Assembly (NCBI GenBank): GCA_016648135.1
Contig: JADDOH010010909.1
Span: forward strand, 82,858 to 146,857
Origin: Agrypnia vestita
Lineage: Eukaryota; Arthropoda; Insecta; Trichoptera; Phryganeidae
Reading direction: 5' to 3'
DNA: 64,000 nt
Position numbers and translations under genes: made by a program. The notes beneath the pieces are model-generated. The model ran no database searches and was not told where the DNA came from. It worked only from the letters and a program-made list of their open reading frames with translations. Shown here in pieces: positions 33,904 through 44,199 of the stretch. Within the stretch, counting starts at the first letter, position 1. Each line of letters begins with the position of its first letter.

Positions 33904-34400
33904 CTAGCTGTCCTAACCCGGCGTTGCACGGGTTAAGGATTAAGTTTAAAGTAAATTTGTGAGGGTAAACAAAGGCATCGAAAATATATAAGCGGTGGGG
34001 AAGGGTTAAAAGAATAATTTGGAAATGTCGCATATGTTACCCGCCGTGTCCTAACGAATAAGTTTCCAAATTTTGAGGTCCGATCGGCCGAGAGGTTCAG
34101 ATTTACCTAGAAAATATATCAGGGGAGGGGAAGGGTTAAAAGGATAGGAGAAAAATGTCACATATATTACCCATATATTAAGTTGTCAAATTTTGAGTCC
34201 GATCGGTCAAACGGTACAGATTTGCATCGAAAATATGTCAGGGGAGGGGAAGGGTTATGAGAATAGGGAGGAAATGTTGCCTATGTTACCCGCCGGGTCC
34301 TAAAGCATAAGTTTGCAAAATATGAATCGAATCGGACAAACGGTGTGGATTTGTACAGAGAACAGACGGACAGACAGACATTGAGTTTTATAGATATAGA
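33904..34400 (-). mobile_element. Non-autonomous Helitron inserted in the tandem array
   Basis: Minus strand: 5' TCTATATCTATAAAACTCA start at 34400, 3' hairpin CCCG, bulged T, GC, AAC, GC, CGGG followed by CAGCTAG ending at 33904. The insertion is between A and T. The flanks join to ATATAAACAA + TAAAGTGTTA, which exactly recreates the uninterrupted sequence present in the next array unit at about 35215-35231. This fixes both ends to the base and shows no target duplication. Interior: three diverged direct words of the type GGGGAAGGGTTA. 497 bases, no ORF. Confidence 0.85.
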
Positions 34401-35700
34401 TAAAGTGTTACGAGATTGTCTGTCGCGCTATTTCTCACGCAGTTTACGCGACTTATGCTACTGGGGAACTTGTGTAAAAACATATTTCATGTTAAAAATT
34501 GTTATCCATTTATCAGAGCTAAGTGTGATTTGTTCCGGTGTAAAAAGTTTGTTAGATCATTTTTATCGTCGCCACGAGTCTGCCTGCAAAGTTTCAGCTC
34601 GATTGGATCACGGAAAAAGGATTAAAAATCGATCCGAAAAAAATTCAGCAGACAAGCAGACGCTACGATTTAAAAAAAAAAGGGAGTAAAAACCATTAAA
34701 ATTTCGAAAAATCCAAAATTATACTATAATAACTATTTTTTTGAACTAAAATTTGTTAGATCATTTTTATCGTCGCCACGAGTCTGCCTGCAAAGTTTCA
34801 GCTCGATTGGATCACGGGAAAGGGGTTAAAAATCGATCCAAAGTTTTTTCGACGGCAAGCCGGCAAGCAAGCGGACGCCAAGATTTTTTTTCATTATTTA
34901 TAATCAATATAAACAATAGAGTGTTGCGAGATTGTCTATCGCGCCATTTCTCACGCAGTTTACTGGGGAGCTCGTGCAAAAACATATTTAATGTTAAAAA
35001 TTGTTATCCATTTATCATGGCTGAGTGTGATTTGTTCCGGTGTAAAAAGTTTGTTAGATCATTTTTATCGTCCCCACGAGTCTGCCTGCAAAGTTTCAGC
35101 TCAATTGGATCACGGAAAAGGGTTAAATATCGATCCAAAGTTTTTTTATCAGACAAGCAGACGCCACGAGTTAAAAGAAAGGGAGTAAAAAAAGTTCTCA
35201 TTATTTATAATCAATATAAACAATAAAGTGTTGCGAGATTGCCTATCGCGCTATTTCTCACGCAGTTTACTGGGGAACTTGTGTAAAAACATATTTCATG
35301 TTAAAAATTGTTATCCATTTATCATGGCTGAGTGTGATTTATTCCGGTGTAAAAAGTTTGTTAGATCATTTTCATCGTCGCCACGAGTTTGCCTGCAAAG
35401 TTTCAGATCGATTGGATCACGGGAAAGGGGTTCAAAATCGATCCAAAGTTTTTTCGTCAGACAAGCAATCAATCAATCAGACGCCACGAGTTAAAAGAAA
35501 GGAAGTAAAAATTTTTTTTTTTCATTATTTGTAATTAATATTAACAAAGTGTTACGAGATTGTCTATCACGCTATTTCTCACGCAGTTTACGCGTCTAGT
35601 GTTACTGGGGAGCTCGTGTAAAAACATATTTCATGTTAAAAATAGTTATCCATTTATCATGGCTAAGTGTGATTTATTCCGGTGTAAAAAGTTTGCGGGT
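34401..35700 (+). repeat. Tandem array of family A plus linker
   Basis: Repeats of [linker of about 150 bases: GTGTTACGAGATTGTCT, TTTCTCACGCAGTTTAC, TTATCCATTTATCATGGCT, TTCCGGTGTAAAAAG] + [family A 3' part]. The word TTGTTAGATC recurs at 34549, 34753, 35051 and 35358, giving spacings of 204, 298 and 307. The first spacing is short because one linker is lost. With the unit before the Helitron (33724), the corrected spacing is 328. The final linker, at about 35530-35695, runs into non-array sequence at GTTTG. Long frames here are the same repeat translated repeatedly. Confidence 0.75.
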
Positions 35701-36029
35701 AATTTGCCATCGCGCGGAATGTCCTCTCCTCGTCTGCACAGACACAGACAGCCGGCTAATAGCCATAAACGTTTTGTAAACAATCTGCGAGCGGCTCTCG
35801 AGAGCGCTTATTGCAGACCAAACACTGGTGTCGCGTTACGCTTATTGGAATTTCAGTAACACGTACGCAAACATGAGTCCGAACAGACTTTTTTACGTAA
35901 CACTAGGCGACAAATAAATTGTGACTTACTTGATCGCATTGTAAGCGTGTACTCGCAGAGATGTTGAAACATTTTTAAGATAAATGTTTAAAAAAGTTTA
36001 GATGACTCGATTATAAAGACTTACAGAAA
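35700..36029. other. Right flank of the array, no gene seen
   Basis: GC-richer for about 160 bases (35700-35860), with an open plus frame continuing from the last linker. No domain recognised and no splice signals. Confidence 0.3.
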
Positions 36030-36031
36030 AA

Positions 36032-36289
36032 ATGACTTACAGAGTAAAGAATGAAGATATTAGGAATGAATGTAAAGCTGATCGTAGGGTAATACACAGA
36101 ATAAAAATAGGGTCGCTCAGGTGGTTTGGGCATGTTGAGCGTATGAATGAGGAAAGAATGGTAAGAAAGATATACAATGCAAGTGTCGATGGCGCCAGAA
36201 AGAGAGGGCGACCACGGAAGACGTGGCATGACCAGATTAACCAGATACTGGCAGATGGTCCCGTTAGAAGCCTCCCCCCTGTCTGACGG
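36032..36289 (+). pseudogene. LINE ORF2 C-terminus, open frame
   Basis: MTYRVKNEDIRNECKADRR, then GSLRWFGHVERMNEERMVRK, then RKRGRPRKTWHDQINQI: the C-terminal signature of another insect LINE family (RVRNEDIRxEC, LRWFGHVERM, GRPRKTWHDQI). The frame is open for about 85 codons and then stops early (VRSLPPV) before the usual final basic helix, so the 3' end is truncated or mutated. The RT catalytic part is missing. Confidence 0.75.
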
Positions 36290-36555
36290 TTTATAGTCCC
36301 TCAACGACTTCGGCATTCTTGCGTGCGAATATGTATGATGTATTGAAGCGTAAGGGTTGTTGTCCAGGACACAGTAAGAGATGAGTGCGCTCTATCTCTC
36401 CGTCTCACCAGTTTTCGGTAGTCTTCTACCCCCTGTTGTACTCCTTCCGTTCTGTTCCTACTTCCTTTAGTGTTGTATTTTCCAACCATGTTTTCACATG
36501 GGTTCACATTCTATTTTTGTCAATTCATGAATCCAGTGGCTGGTTTTCAGTTTCG

Positions 36556-36642
36556 GCCCTAATATATCTCTATATATATATATATATCTATATATATTAT
36601 ATATATATATCTATATATCTATATATATATATATATAAGTAT
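36556..36642. repeat. AT/TC microsatellite
   Basis: Alternating TATATA with interspersed TCTATA units, about 85 bases. Confidence 0.85.
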
Positions 36643-36659
36643 GCAACAGAGCTAGTCCA

Positions 36660-37700
36660 CAATAATTTACAGGTAGATATTTCCTGCCTAAATTATTAGT
36701 AGAAATTTTTCAAATAATTATGTCCCAATATCAATACTTATGCAGATAAAGGACTTTAAATTTTGATTGTTTTTTTTTAATATTTCTGACTTATCTTCTG
36801 TATAAGATTGCACTGTCGTTAAAGTTACTTATATCGAATATTAAAAATACATTCGATTTTATCTGTACTTACATTTATCCACATTGTACTACAATATTCT
36901 AATTAAATATTTCATTTACAATACTAATACTCAAGAGAGTGACATGAACGTGGTTCACCAGGTCGAAGCAGAGATGGTTCGCTTAAACCTCTCGCGCCTA
37001 CCTCTATCGCGCACAATTGAAAAACTATATAACCGTTTTTATTAAATTGTATTAGTTTTTGAAATGTGACGTCATGAAACTTAGGACCCCTCCCACCCCT
37101 TGTCACACAATGTCACAATTCGTCGACCCCCTCTTTAACGTGTGACGTACTTTATGGATGGCCCCTAATTGTTAACATTTAATGAATAAAACTCCCAAAG
37201 TTTTGGATCTAGTTTCAAGATACCCTTTATATGCATTTAAAATCTGACATACTTTCATGGCGGTTATATTTTTTAACATACTTTGAACCGATTGTAAAGA
37301 CGAAAGTGTGCCTATCGAAAAACGACCATGTTTTGGAACAACCTCTATATTGCACGAAATGTCTTGGAATAAGACGTTTGAGCATTTATGTACCTGTCGC
37401 AGTACTCTCATATATCTGGATCATACTTTGGGTTGTCAAACTTAGCCTTCAATTTCAATAAAAGTTTGAGGGAGGTTTGAAACCATTATTTTTAATAGTT
37501 TTGTTTTCGTCTATTATCTTAAATTACCAATGGATTGTGTCATCTGTAAACGGATGTGAATCTAGGCTTCATGTCATTTTTATGGGTTCGTTTACCCCGT
37601 CTATTCGGACGTGATCAGTTAGAAATTTTCATTGGACTATTTACCTTAGAAAAATGCTTATAAGCTTCTGTGTATAGTTTTCTGGGATATTCTGCCGTGT
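36660..37700. other. Spacer with foldback fragment
   Basis: At about 36700-36850, words of the 5201 foldback family occur (CAATATCAATACTTATG, ATATTTCTGACTTATC, TTACTTATATCGAATATTAA). No gene seen; 37230-37460 has an open frame without a domain. Confidence 0.35.
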
Positions 37701-37715
37701 ATATGTGACCTCTCT

Positions 37716-37758
37716 GGCCGACATTTCGGATCCCATTGCAAGGTCCATCATCAGGGCT
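37716..37758 (-). ncRNA. Hammerhead ribozyme in PLE terminal repeat (family 1)
   Basis: Minus strand: stem I GCC/GGC, CTGATGA at 37748-37754, one extra T, helix II GGACC.../GGGATCC with loop TGCAAT, GAAA at 37724-37727, helix III ATGT (wobble form of the family ACGT), cleavage base C. The core is complete. It lies about 155 bases downstream of the end of a Penelope-like C-terminal frame (37911), where PLEs are known to carry hammerheads. Confidence 0.7.
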
Positions 37759-37910
37759 AATGTGATGGGTGTGAGTGTAGGTTAAGTATTGCCTTTCAAT
37801 ACCGTACCGAAGTTAGGGTGTGTCCAAGTTTGTGTTATGTTAAGTACTGGATTGTAGTACCGTGTCGAAAGCAGGGTGTGTGTGTCTTGATGTAGTGTGT
37901 TGTGTATCTA

Positions 37911-38165
37911 CTAACGGATGCCGGACTCTGCGGACCGTCGATTTGATTTATCCTGCATCGCCGGATACCACGAGGTTTTTAACTTAAGACCGTCATCCCT
38001 ATTAATGTTTACCGGGTGCTTGTATATTTCAATTGCTTCTTTGACCAGGCGCGTGTGGTAACTTTTGGGCTTTCCTAAGATTTTCGGCTCGAATGAAAAA
38101 TGCTGGCCCGTATCTAGAAAACCTAAGGACACTGTTTATAAGCTCTTCAACGATCTTTCGGTCGT
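37911..38165 (-). pseudogene. Penelope-like element, C-terminal coding remnant
   Basis: Minus-strand frame ending at a stop at 37911: SLGFLDTGQHFSFEPKILGK, then RLVKEAIEIYKHPVNINRDD and GLKLKTSWYPAM. In PLE proteins this segment follows the GIY-YIG endonuclease; the pattern EAIEI.KH..N.NRDDG..L...W.P is diagnostic. The GIY-YIG core itself is not readable upstream, so the copy is 5' truncated. A stop near 38150 breaks the frame. Its downstream terminal repeat carries the hammerhead at 37716. A second copy of the same C-terminus is at 42900-43110. Confidence 0.75.
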
Positions 38166-38514
38166 CAGATCGTATCTGAAGCTCAAAGGAGAAAGAACTG
38201 AAAATCTGCATGCTTTGTTTCGATACATCTTCGTGAACGACGCTTCATTTTGCACTAACACTTATCTTCAATAAAAGAATTTCCGCTCCAGTACATCGAG
38301 TCGTTATTCGGAGATCTCCTTTGCTAGCACGGGCTAAATCCAAGATAATGGTCCAATTGCATATACAACGAAAATGATTATTTCACTATATTATTGAATG
38401 TGCTTATAACAAAATGAAAGATAATTTATGTTTAAAAAGTAAGTATTAAATAAGATATTACACTTTAAAGTTTCGAAAAATGCACTGCATATTTTGACAT
38501 TTCACAGGCAATAT

Positions 38515-38577
38515 ATGAGGTTAGGTTAGGTTATTAGGTTTGGTTAGGTTAGGTTATTAGGTTTGGTTTGTTTAATT
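38515..38577 (+). repeat. Interstitial TTAGG-like telomere motif
   Basis: GGTTAGGTTAGGTTATTAGG followed by a TTTGG and the same block again. Insect telomeres are (TTAGG)n; here only short imperfect runs occur, in two near-identical 26-base blocks. Confidence 0.6.
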
Positions 38578-38599
38578 TAGATTACGATTATTTTAGTTA

Positions 38600-41500
38600 G
38601 ATTAAATTAACAGGACGTTAAATTATATAGTGAAATACTTATTTTCATTGTACGAACAACGGGCCCATAGTCTTGGATTATTCCCTAGCACGTAACACGT
38701 TATTCGCCAATGGTGTCTTCGCTATCCGAAAAATGTGAATATCTTTATTGTCAAATAAAACACATAAATACTAACATAAAATATTGCCGTCCCATTCCGC
38801 GGCATGCGAATGACGCATGGCGTAGAAAGCGACGTAACACGCGGACGGCTCGAATTTAAGGAGTAATTTTCGCACACGTTCAATTTGAGTGTGTGACATC
38901 TGAGATGGCGCTCCCCGCCCCCCGCCCTCCCTCGCCCACGCCCCCATCGCCCACCCGCTTCGTAAGCAAATCCGAGATTTAGAGATGTAAAAAAATATCT
39001 CGAACAGAATATAAAATAAAGTAATTTACAAGAATGGATACATGATCCCTGTGATTTTTGTACAGGTTTTTTTTTTATTAAAATAGAGATGCGTACTTGA
39101 TCGATGTGTCACAGCGATATCTCGTCTGTATGTTCTTTATATACATATATACTCACGCAATGCCTGGAGAGAGATATATACGTTCTAGGGATCTGTAAGG
39201 TACTTTCTCGGTGTATCTTTTCACAGGCAGATAACTACATGCTACGGTACCTTTCCTGTCGAAGTATCGAGGATTCGTTGAATATAAAACAAGATATTTT
39301 GAAAACAGTTGTTTTTTTTGAAATTGAAAAATATAATATTTAATGCTAGAAAGGTATAAGATAAATTTTCCGCCAAAAAATGTTTGCCCCACTCTCTATT
39401 GACATTGATATAAATTACAGAATTCTGTTGTTGGTGGAAGGAAAGCGTCCACGCTTTTATTTGGAGAGTGAAGCAAAAATTATTTGACCGATAATTTATT
39501 TTTTAATTTTTATTACATTTAGTGTGTTTATTTTCATGTTTAATTTTCTACTTTTAAGTCTTTATATTACCCAGCATACAAAAACACATCATTAGGAATC
39601 TAGCACCATCTTTTGGTGGACTCATTAACTAATTTCCCATATAAAACTCTGCTTAATTCATTATGGTGAATTAATAAGTGAATTGATTCATGTACGTATC
39701 GTCATCGAGAATACATCTGTGACATTGGAAAGCGATTGAGATATCGATTATAAAATTCCGTCCAGACAAACAGGTGAAGCAAATATAAGCATGGTAAAAT
39801 AACATGATGCTTCTCTTTTCCAGGCTTTACTACTTCTAATTTATCTGCTGACTTATAAAATAATATTATCTAGGCCACACTCTTCAGACGTCATCCTAAC
39901 AATAACCATGCATATAATATATATTATTTTTAAACCAAAAATAATATAATAAAAAGTAACCCCTAAAATATTTTGGTCTTCTAAAATGTTCTTTCGCCTT
40001 TATTGGTTAAATCAAAATGAAAAAATCATCGGCTTTCGCCATTTCCTGAAAATGATTTCACCTGGCGTCTGAGGCCTTAAAGACAGCACAAAAGAAAAAC
40101 GACATGCATTGGGTGTAATTTAGGGGTGCTCTTTGATACGGCCTCATATTACTTTCAGGCAGAGAAACTGATTAGGGGATGTGCCAGGCTTTGGAGGCGG
40201 GAGCTGGAACAAAACGGAAAGCTTCCCCCAAACGATGGGGAGCCATCGGGGGAAACTGGGACGCGGTGTGTGGCTCCTATCCAACACGGGGTGGCGCGAT
40301 AAATTAAGACCCGCTAACGCTTTTTATTTAAACTTTTTCTCTATTTAAACAACCCTAAATCACACACATTATCGCGGCTGTAATCGTTGCGAACTTTTGA
40401 ATTTTTTTCGTGCTCTGAATTGTTAAATTCCGAAAGGTGGGAAAAACAACCGATTCAAAAAGTTAAAGGCTTGGGAGTTGTGAAACATATCATTTCCGTT
40501 ACTGGCCGCGAGAATTGGACAGATTTCATCTGTGTGTGTTTTTATCTTCTTCGTTAGGCCCAATTTTGACATTACCTATACCACTTTTCATTTATGTACA
40601 ATGTTTTCAAATAGCCTTATTGATGTGTAACATCTTTCTTCTCGTGAAAATGGACGGAAATTCGTAACAGAAAATAAGACGCGCAATTTCATTCAACCAA
40701 TGAGCGCGCGGGGAGCACGCGCGATGGAAAAAAATCATCGATTATAAACAAATCAGTGTCCAGCAAGATCCATCACAGCGAAGACGCGCACTTCCAACAG
40801 TCAACGCTTCTGATTTTGTATATATGTTACGTGGCTGGTGTCAAGCGTGTGGATGTTGTAACTTTGATATATTTTGCCTTACATCTTCGAAACTATCCAA
40901 AAAATACTTAATTTTTTTGCATTAATGTAAACAATAACTACCATTAAGGATTTACATTCTCAAATTTTATCTAATTTGTGTGACTATTTAAATATTTATT
41001 CAATACGTATGGCGGCACACTACCGCCGTCTATGAAAAAAAATAAAAATAAAAATTTTACCAAACACGTTTCTAAAGAAAATGCGTATGTAGATATATAC
41101 GGTACCTACCTAGTGCGGCAAAATTCAATAATAAACACATCATATGCGACTACTGTAAGGCTCGCTCGTTTTTTTTTTGTGTACAAGACGGCTCGAATGA
41201 GGCAGGTTAACAAACACAGCTGAGATGTCTTCCAGATATCCAGATCACTTTTTCAGTAAAGTGTGGTGTAAATCTAATGAGAATTCTGGGAGGCGTATGC
41301 AGAATCCACAAAATATTTTATATCCCATAACTTTTTGGCATAGGGTGGTTCTCGTTTATGATCGAAAAAGAAGACATGAGACCTCTGTACCAGCGGCGTG
41401 CACTCAGTACTTTGAAATAAGCTGTACTTAACCGGGATTTCAACGAAGTAAAATATGTATCCCGTAATATCTTAATATTTTCCGAAATAAATATTTAATT

Positions 41501-41690
41501 TCGTTTTTTTCTCAACATATATATTTAAGTACAACTCAAGCTTCAATATACTGACTATGTATTAGCAAAGGCTACCTATAAGACGTTTAGTCGAGAATTT
41601 CACTACATTACAGTTTTATTTCTTCCTTTCTTTATGTTCTTAATTAGAGTATACTTTTTATAATTTTGTGATCCAGCTTTAGTGTCAATT
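38600..41690. other. Long spacer with a GC-rich patch, no gene seen
   Basis: GC-rich, C-run-rich patch at 38860-38970. A segment at 40140-40330 starts after a TTACTTTCAG acceptor-like site and is open for about 45 codons, but it ends without a donor and shows no domain; I do not call an exon. Otherwise AT-rich. Confidence 0.3.
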
Positions 41691-41754
41691 GCATACCTAC
41701 ACATAATACTATGGTTGTGGCGTGTAGTGGCACTTACACGCTAGTGTAGTGGTT

Positions 41755-41794
41755 GTCCTGACGAAGAGACGGGTAGGTCTCGAAACCGGTAGAC
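41755..41794 (+). ncRNA. Hammerhead ribozyme, intact core (family 2)
   Basis: Stem I GTC (41755-41757) with GAC (41792-41794). CTGACGA at 41758-41764, extra A, helix II GAGAC/GTCTC (41766-41781, loop GGGTAG). GAAA at 41782-41785, helix III palindrome ACCGGT, cleavage base A at 41791 (GUA triplet). All conserved bases are present. Stem I is short. Because ACCGGT is self-complementary with no loop, two molecules or a tandem RNA could pair through helix III, as in double-hammerhead minimal ribozymes. Confidence 0.75.
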
Positions 41795-41820
41795 TAAAAA
41801 TCTCCGTAAGTGGTTATACA

Positions 41821-42240
41821 GGTGTACCAGAGCTAGCAGCAGAAACTTGGCCGGTAGATTCCTGTCTATGTTGTGAGTCTAAAATGTTCAAGCAACCATG
41901 ACCGAATGTCGATAGTTATGGAGATATGCAATATCAAAGTTTTCATTTTTTTCAATATTTCTGACTTATTTTTTGCAAAAGGGTGAATTATCATTACAGA
42001 AACTTATATCGATTATGAAAAATTCATTTGCTTCAATACAAATTAAATAAAATAGTAAAAACCTTGTAAAAAATGACTTTTTTCAATTTTTGCAAGGTTT
42101 TTATCATTTTATTCGACTTGTATTAAAGCGAATGAATTTTTCATAATCGACATAAGATACTATGGTTTCTTGAACATTTTAGACTCATAACATAGTCAGG
42201 AATCTACCTGCCGAGTTTCTGCCGCTAGCTCTGGTACGCC
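41821..42240. mobile_element. Foldback (MITE-like) element with long TIRs
   Basis: Left end GGTGTACCAGAGCTAGCAGC, right end the inverted form (GGCGTACCAGAGCTAGCGGC on the minus strand). Arms extend through GGTAGATTCCTG and AATGTTCAAGCAACCATG to a turn near 42075. Internal words match the foldback at 5201-5690. It abuts the family 2 hammerhead unit that ends at about 41820. No clear target duplication; no transposase. Confidence 0.75.
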
Positions 42241-42349
42241 CAGCATTCTGTTTAAAATGAGCTTAATTGAAGTACAGAGCAGACTAGTTTTATAAATATT
42301 CAAAAAATGCAAATTCAATTTGAGCAAATTTTCATTTCATTCGCCGTCT

Positions 42350-42600
42350 CTCTGCCTACTTCCGCTTTCAACCTTTACAATTTTCGCCGGCGGGCGCAAG
42401 TGTCGGTAACGAGACCCCGCTATTGCTCGCCCGTACGCGCCACCGCCAGCGGGGAGGAGTTTTTCAAATGGCGCAGTAAATAACCGAAGCCTTCCGATGC
42501 CATTATTTGGAGTCGGCGTTTATGCGGAGCTTAAGGCTCGACTGCATTGCAGTATAACGTCCCGCCCGCCCCCGAGCACAGCGCTCCGTACATCCCTTAC
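42350..42600. other. GC-rich patch, no gene seen
   Basis: Contains CCGGCGGGCGC and CCACCGCCAGCGGGG words and several CpGs. It could be a regulatory or conserved non-coding patch; no coding frame or splice pair is convincing. Confidence 0.3.
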
Positions 42601-42830
42601 TATTTCTAAAAACCAAAATTACTTGTAACACGCAAACTGGTTTTTTATTCAGAGCAATATTATTATAATATTCGGAGCATTTTCCGAATAACAAATAATT
42701 CCAATAATGATTCTTCTTAATTAAAATAAATTGATGGCCCAAGACTTATGACCTGGATGGTCTGACTTGAGAGGCCCCAGTACACGATCTTCAAGCTTGT
42801 GTTTACTGGGGTATTATGCCGTGTTGTTAC

Positions 42831-42869
42831 GACCTTTCGGATCCCATTGCAGGGTCCATCATCAGGGCT
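42831..42869 (-). other. Hammerhead with cleavage site deleted, family 1
   Basis: Minus strand: CTGATGA at 42859-42865, helix II GGACCC/GGGATCC and GAAA are intact. About 12 bases around the cleavage site are missing compared with the copy at 50721, joining GAAA directly to GGTCGTAAC. Should not self-cleave normally. Confidence 0.6.
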
Positions 42870-42899
42870 GATCTGTTGTCTTGAATGTTGGTGTTGTGG

Positions 42900-43110
42900 T
42901 TAAGTATCGGCTTGCAATACCGTGCCGAAGTCATGATGTGTTGTATTGTGTTGTGTGTATGATTCATCTGTTGTCTGATCACTATCTCTGCGGAGTCTGC
43001 GACGAGAATGACTTTGAAGCGCCGAATACCAAGATGTTTTTAATTTGAGACCATCATCTCTATTAATATTTATCGGGAACAACACGGGGAAGGTCGTAAC
43101 AACACGGCGT
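42900..43110 (-). pseudogene. Penelope-like element, C-terminal remnant (copy 2)
   Basis: Minus-strand frame reads ININRDDGLKLKTSWYSALQ and continues to a stop at 42900. NRDDGLKLKTSWY is nearly identical to the copy at 37911, so both derive from one PLE family. Upstream, the frame enters the inverted terminal repeat and loses homology. Only about 25 recognisable PLE codons remain. Confidence 0.7.
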
Positions 43111-43929
43111 AATACCCCAGTAAACACAAACTTGAAGATTCTGAGTGGCCGTGAAAACCTAAGAACATTCCCAGTACACGATTTTCGTATTTGCTCTCGA
43201 TTTGCTAAATTTAACGTGAACTTATTAAATAATTTTGCAAAACCCACAGCTGAACATTTTAACACTGAACAAAATCCATTTTATTATTATAGATCCATTT
43301 ACTCTCGAAGCATTTCCTTAAAAAAATATGAACAAATGTGTTGTTATAACATCAAAAAAAATTATAACCCCGAAACACTGTTTTAGTTTTCATGCAATAG
43401 AGTCATCTTTGGTACACTTGATCTCTATATTTTCAAATAAATACCGTATATTTTATTTACAAATTGATTGTATAAAGTTTGAAAAAGACGTGGTGCTGTT
43501 CAGACATTAATATTTTTGGACAAGTTGTTAAATATACCGTTGTAAAAAAGACAAATATTAAACGTTCTGTTTCCTATATTGCAGTATCCATAAAACTATT
43601 AAAACATCGATTATTTTAATTAAATTTAACATGCGTACTAAGTAAATTTCACTGTCATTAATATAAAAATATTCAAAAAATTATACCTCATACTCAAGAA
43701 TTCGAATTAATTAAATCGTGTAATCTGTTAAAAGATCCTTTTTCTTTCAAATTAGACTTCGGTTGGACTGTCCAAGCTTCCAAGTCCTGCTTCAAGAGTA
43801 AATGGATCTATCATAATAAAATTGATTGAAAGCCTGTTTAGCAATGGGTTTTGCAAAATGATTTAATAAGTTCACGTTAAATTTATCAAATCGAGAGCAA
43901 ATACGAAAATCGTGTACTGGGGCCTCTTA

Positions 43930-44160
43930 AGTCATCACTCTACACAATGCAACGTTCACCAAATCCACCGTAAAATTTAATAAAAATTAGCTCACACAGG
44001 ACATAAGCCCTGGGCCACCCGAAAAGTGTAAACACGTTTGTATACACCCACATAAATAGCTTCATCTCTGTTAAACTTCTATAATTTATCTTATTTGATA
44101 ATTATCTACAATCTCTAATAGTAATTGTGTTCTCAGAAAATATTATTTTAAGTCTCCTTA
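43930..44160 (+). repeat. Family B repeat
   Basis: CATCACTCTACACAATGCAA, TAGCTCACACAGGACATAAG, TCATCTCTGTTAAACTTCTA and GTGTTCTCAGAAAATATT. Confidence 0.55.
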
Positions 44161-44199
44161 AATTAATAAAAAAAAAATACATTTAATTATTCATAATAC

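Larger units (their letters stand above)
42788..43141 (-). mobile_element. Penelope-like element fragment with inverted terminal repeats
   Basis: The ends at 42788-42838 and 43092-43141 are inverted copies (CAAGCTTGTGTTTACTGGGG, TATTATGCC, GTTGTTACGACC). Between them are the PLE C-terminus and a damaged hammerhead. PLEs often carry terminal repeats in inverted or tandem orientation. Confidence 0.65.
42766..43931. mobile_element. TIR element interrupted by a Penelope-like insertion
   Basis: Outer ends: GACTTGAGAGGCCCCAGTAC at the left and its inverted form (GACTTAAGAGGCCCCAGTAC on the minus strand) at the right, 43931. The right arm also matches 43165-43255 inverted (TTTCGTATTTGCTCTCGATT). 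A PLE fragment at 42788-43141 splits the left arm. The interior 43260-43840 has short frames and no recognised transposase. Class unknown. Confidence 0.6.

Noticed and set aside
34345..35534. Several plus-strand ORFs of 60-157 codons in overlapping frames (for example 34753-35226, 35228-35494).
   Set aside because: They are the same tandem repeat read through again and again; the frames differ between units and the family A part has no coding signal in its dispersed copies. The conserved ATGGCTGAGTG word in the linker is noted but has no codon-level support.
40140..40330. Possible exon after a TTACTTTCAG acceptor-like site.
   Set aside because: Ends in a stop with no donor, no recognised domain, and no partner exons.
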